Of a stretch of DNA of 6,852 nucleotides, positions 4,660 to 6,852 are shown piece by piece. The stretch is taken from assembly GCA_002366755.1 (NCBI GenBank), contig DFBV01000065.1, forward strand, positions 2,734-9,585. The letters run 5' to 3'. The translations under genes and the position numbers were made by a program. This stretch comes from Anaerolineales bacterium UBA3071. Its GTDB lineage: Bacteria; Chloroflexota; Anaerolineae; UBA3071. Numbering within the stretch: position 1 is the first letter of the stretch; every line of letters begins with the position of its first letter. The notes under the pieces are model-generated. The model was not told the DNA's origin, ran no database searches, and saw only the letters and a list, made by a program, of their open reading frames with translations.

Positions 4660-6150
4660 CTACGGCTCCGCAGCCGTGAGTATCCATTGCTGATACAGCT
4701 CGCTCAGATCTCGCCCGCTCACGTCCTCGGCTGCGGCCAGGAAATCAGCCGGCGTAGCCACGCCATAGCGGTAGCGGTCGAGATACTCCCGCAACAAGCG
4801 GTAGTACGTCTCATCACCTACCTCCCGCCGCAGTGCGTCGAAGAAGAGGGCCGCCTTAGCATAGACCATTGTCTCGTAGTTGGTGACCTTGAAGGCCGAC
4901 GACGGCTGGTTCACCACAGCGTCCAGACCTTGCTCGACGGCATACTGATAGGGAGCACGCCAGCGCCGCTCCCAGAGCGCATCGGCAGCCGGCGTGCCAT
5001 AGATCGCTTCGTAGTAAGCATAGGTGGAGTACTCTGTCAGCCCTTCGTCCAGCCAGGGGAAGTTCACTGGATCGTTGCCCACCACGCTATACCACCACTG
5101 ATGGGCCATTTCGTGGGCGATGAGGAACTCCAGATCCTCCCGCCGCTGGCGATAGACATCGAGTCCAATGAGGGTAAGCCCCGGATACTCCATGCCGAAG
5201 TACCTGAGCGGAGCGGAGACCACGGCCATGTCGCGGAACGGGTAGGGGCCAAAGCGTTGGCAATAGACTCGCAGCGCGGCCGCTGCGTACTGCAATGCCA
5301 CCAGTCCGGTGGTCCGATCCTGTGGCAGGAAGTACGACGTCACCCTCGCGCCGCAGGCATCGGTGCTGGCGGTCTGGAAGTGGGGATTGAGGATGAGCAT
5401 GAATTCCCGCCGCGGCCCGCCGACGATGTGAATGTCAGTCCAACCTTCGCCTTCGCTGCTGTTAGTGGTGCTGATCACTGTGCCGGTGGCAGCCACCACC
5501 ACGTCCGAAGGCACCGTCGCCGTCACCCGGTACAACCCCGCCTCGACGAAGGCCACGTCGCCGTGAGTAGTCGGGGCGATGTCCAGATTCCATGGGGGAA
5601 CGCCCACCCTATCGTCGCGCACAGCGAGGACAGGATAGAACAGCGGCAGGCTGAGGAATCCCCGGCTCTCGCCACAGAGGACGTACCCTTCCTCTCGCTC
5701 CGGCACCTTGAGATCGAAACTGAGCTCCACCGCCGCCGTGCTATCGGGAGGCAGCGGCTCGGGCAACAAAATATGGACGGCGGTGTTCTCGGCCTCGTAG
5801 CTGAAAGGGGCGGTGTGGCCGTTCACCGCCACGCCATCAATGCCCATGCCACCGCCGTACTGCGGCAGGTTTGGATAGAGGCGGAAATACAGCTTGTGCA
5901 ACTCGTCCTGACCCCAATGGGTCACCAACACTCGCTCCCATCCCGTCAACTGCCGCTCAGCAGTGGGGTCAATGTGCACGCGGATATCATAGCGGGGCAT
6001 GGGGCCCAGCATCTCCAGTTGCCCTTGAGCCTCGTGCTGCATAGCAGGCCGGTAAGGAGCCATTTCGTCTGGCTGCCCTGCCCAAGGCCACGCACAGCTA
6101 GACGATAATACCAGGAAAAGCAAGAGTGTGGGGAGACAGAGTCGCTTCAT
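4660..6150 (-). CDS. M1-family zinc metallopeptidase, probable lipoprotein (paralogue B)
   Basis: This 496-residue paralogue of the 2328-3962 product is predicted to be exported. The N-terminus MKRLCLPTLLLFLVLSSSC has a short positive part, a hydrophobic core and Cys19; the lipobox (SSSC) is weaker than that of paralogue A, so lipidation is likely but not certain. A beta domain follows, with HKLYFRLYPN at about 85-94. The catalytic domain has FGMEYPG (318-324, in place of GAMEN), zinc ligands HEMAH (346-350) and Glu369 in WLDEGLTEYS, and a probable catalytic Tyr430 in VYAKA. It ends LYQQWILTAAEP. The ATG at 6150 is preferred over the one at 6168 because GAGGTGG stands 9 nt upstream of it and the shorter form has the better signal peptide. 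Unlike paralogue A it has no Pro-rich linker and no repeat-derived loop. It is probably the first gene of the minus-strand transcript. The substrate is unknown. Confidence 0.92.
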   Translation of the reverse strand: MKRLCLPTLLLFLVLSSSCAWPWAGQPDEMAPYRPAMQHEAQGQLEMLGPMPRYDIRVHIDPTAERQLTGWERVLVTHWGQDELHKLYFRLYPNLPQYGGGMGIDGVAVNGHTAPFSYEAENTAVHILLPEPLPPDSTAAVELSFDLKVPEREEGYVLCGESRGFLSLPLFYPVLAVRDDRVGVPPWNLDIAPTTHGDVAFVEAGLYRVTATVPSDVVVAATGTVISTTNSSEGEGWTDIHIVGGPRREFMLILNPHFQTASTDACGARVTSYFLPQDRTTGLVALQYAAAALRVYCQRFGPYPFRDMAVVSAPLRYFGMEYPGLTLIGLDVYRQRREDLEFLIAHEMAHQWWYSVVGNDPVNFPWLDEGLTEYSTYAYYEAIYGTPAADALWERRWRAPYQYAVEQGLDAVVNQPSSAFKVTNYETMVYAKAALFFDALRREVGDETYYRLLREYLDRYRYGVATPADFLAAAEDVSGRDLSELYQQWILTAAEP

Positions 6151-6159
6151 GGGTGATGT

Positions 6160-6166
6160 CCACCTC
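6160..6166 (-). promoter_or_regulatory. Ribosome binding site that fixes the peptidase B start
   Basis: Minus-strand GAGGTGG lies 9 nt before the ATG at 6150 and overlaps the alternative ATG at 6168, which has no Shine-Dalgarno sequence of its own. This supports the shorter protein. Confidence 0.65.
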
Positions 6167-6175
6167 ATTGTCGTG

Positions 6176-6217
6176 GTTTCGAGGTTTCAGGTTTCGAGTT
6201 CATGGTTCGGAGTTCGG
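6176..6217. repeat. Degenerate GTTTCGAG-type tandem repeat
   Basis: Units visible on the plus strand are GTTTCGAG (6176-6183), GTTTCAG (6184-6190), GTTTCGAG (6191-6198), GTTCGGAG (6205-6212) and a partial TTCGG (6213-6217). It lies in the predicted 5' leader of peptidase B, roughly 10 to 50 bp before its ribosome binding site. It resembles a decaying short-unit intergenic repeat. Confidence 0.6.
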
Positions 6218-6303
6218 CGAGAGATACCGAACCTCGCACACTAGACCTGGAAGCCTCGAAGGTCACGTGGGCAACCTCAGACTGCTGTGCTGTTCCGCCT
6301 GAC

Positions 6304-6331
6304 ATTATACCACAACTTCGCCAAATGGCTA
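6304..6331 (-). promoter_or_regulatory. Extended -10 promoter of the peptidase cluster
   Basis: On the minus strand there is a perfect -10 TATAAT (6309-6304) preceded by TG-G (extended -10, TGTGGTATAAT), with a weak -35 TAGCCA (6331-6326) at 16 bp. The start would be near 6297, leaving a leader of about 147 nt before the peptidase B ATG. It probably drives peptidase B and, by short spacing, the genes behind it. Confidence 0.65.
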
Positions 6332-6392
6332 TGTTGGGGGACTCGAAACGCAAGGCATCAGGCTGGAACTGTTTACGCTGCCTGTGTCGCAA

Positions 6393-6422
6393 TTGGTTTC
6401 CTTCGCCTGGCTGTGGTATAAT
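6393..6422 (+). promoter_or_regulatory. Extended -10 promoter of the ABC-F gene
   Basis: A perfect -10 TATAAT (6417-6422) is preceded by TG-G (extended -10), with a weak -35 TTGGTT (6393-6398) at 18 bp. The start would be near 6429, about 35 nt before the ATG at 6464. The -10 context TGTGGTATAATGT is the same 13 bases as in the divergent minus-strand promoter. Confidence 0.65.
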
Positions 6423-6463
6423 GTAGTTTGATCATCAGATGCGCTTGGTGCAAGTATACGATC

Positions 6464-6852
6464 ATGTCCGTTATCAATGCGTTTAGCTTGGCTTTGGCCT
6501 ACGGCGCTCAAGACGTGTTCAGTGACGTCACCCTGAGCATTGCCCACGGCGACCGCATCGGGTTGGTCGGCCCCAACGGCGAGGGGAAGACCAGCCTGTT
6601 GCGCGTCATCGCCGGACTGCAAGCTGCTTCTGCTGGCACAGTGCATCGTGGGCGAGGGCTGCGCATCGGATTCCTGCCGCAGGATCCCCCACTGGCGGGA
6701 GAACGCACCGTCTATGAGGAGATGCTCAGCGTCTTCGAACCGCTGCGGGCGCAGCAGGCGGAGCTATCCAGGCTGGAAGAAGAGATGGCCGACCCAGAGC
6801 GGCGAGCAACAGCTCTGGAGCGCTACAGCAAGCTGCAAAGCAGTTTCGAAGC
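6464..6852 (+). CDS. ABC-F family ATPase, N-terminal part (gene continues past right edge)
   Basis: The first 129 residues of a soluble ABC ATPase are visible. An N-terminal strand (MSVINAFSLALAYGAQDVF) is followed by Walker A GPNGEGKTS (36-44) and a Q-loop FLPQD (70-74). Next comes a charged helical stretch rich in E, Q, R and L (about 80-129), placed where ABC-F proteins carry their arm subdomain. No membrane segment is present. ABC-F proteins have two such ATPase domains on one chain and act on the ribosome (EttA, Uup, YheS and antibiotic-protection types); the second domain and the signature motif lie outside the window, so the subfamily cannot be named. There is no good Shine-Dalgarno sequence before the ATG (only GGTG 13 nt upstream), and a 15-codon frame starting at 6439 overlaps the start. 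Members of this family often arise from promoters of their own, as seen here. Confidence 0.9.
   Translation, partial: MSVINAFSLALAYGAQDVFSDVTLSIAHGDRIGLVGPNGEGKTSLLRVIAGLQAASAGTVHRGRGLRIGFLPQDPPLAGERTVYEEMLSVFEPLRAQQAELSRLEEEMADPERRATALERYSKLQSSFE

Larger units (their letters stand above)
6151..6463. other. Divergent intergenic region with two promoters
   Basis: These 313 bp separate the minus-strand peptidase cluster from the plus-strand ABC-F gene. They hold the peptidase B ribosome binding site, a degenerate short-unit repeat (6176-6217), and a minus-strand and a plus-strand promoter. I see no tRNA, riboswitch or terminator. Reading frames across the region have no recognisable product. 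Confidence 0.7.

Noticed and set aside
4687..6108. A 473-codon plus-strand open frame opposite peptidase B
   Set aside because: It is antisense to a gene with signal peptide, zinc ligands and paralogue. Its translation is rich in His, Gln and Arg with no motif, as expected for the mirror of a GC-rich gene.
6165..6392. A 75-codon minus-strand frame in the divergent intergenic region
   Set aside because: It runs through the predicted promoter and the GTTTCGAG repeat, has no Shine-Dalgarno sequence and shows no motif.

Overview
The window looks like a chromosomal stretch from an uncultured or thermophilic Chloroflexota-type bacterium (Anaerolineae-like). This is inferred from four things: GC-rich coding sequence, Pro/Thr-rich lipoprotein linkers, M1-type lipoproteins with HEVAHQWWY/HEMAHQWWY signatures, and several short-unit interspersed repeats of the sort I associate with that phylum. 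No 16S or other definitive marker is present, so the taxonomy is tentative.

Layout. From right to left on the minus strand run: a promoter with a perfect extended -10 (6304-6331); an M1-family metallopeptidase lipoprotein (4660-6150); a decayed gene for a pyruvate-kinase C-terminal-domain-like protein (3988-4658); a second, paralogous M1 metallopeptidase lipoprotein (2328-3962); a fused two-domain ABC-transporter permease of the ThiP/iron(III)-permease type (602-2287); and, after a 302-bp gap that carries its own promoter, the 5' part of recA (1-299, running off the left edge). On the plus strand, divergent from the peptidase cluster, an ABC-F type ATPase gene begins at 6464 and runs off the right edge; it has its own extended -10 promoter.

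The two peptidase genes are a tandem duplication with the decayed gene caught between them. The gaps are short (1 bp, 25 bp and 40 bp), so peptidase B, the pseudogene, peptidase A and the permease could be one transcript from the 6304-6331 promoter. No solute-binding protein or ATPase for the permease is visible here.

The most notable signal is how repeats have entered genes. A 22-bp sequence occurs twice, identically: once in frame in peptidase A (2804-2825), about ten residues before the catalytic HEVAH, and once in the neighbouring gene (4335-4356), where it shifts the frame. A second short element (CCGCGGAT direct repeats, 4285-4310) lies 24 bp away in the same dead gene and supplies its stop codon. 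Reading across the lesions reconstructs a protein that matches the family from end to end, so the insertions can be sized at 22 and 23 bp, plus a separate 1-bp deletion. A 41-bp near-perfect palindrome also lies inside the linker-coding part of peptidase A, and two further short-unit repeats lie in the intergenic regions.
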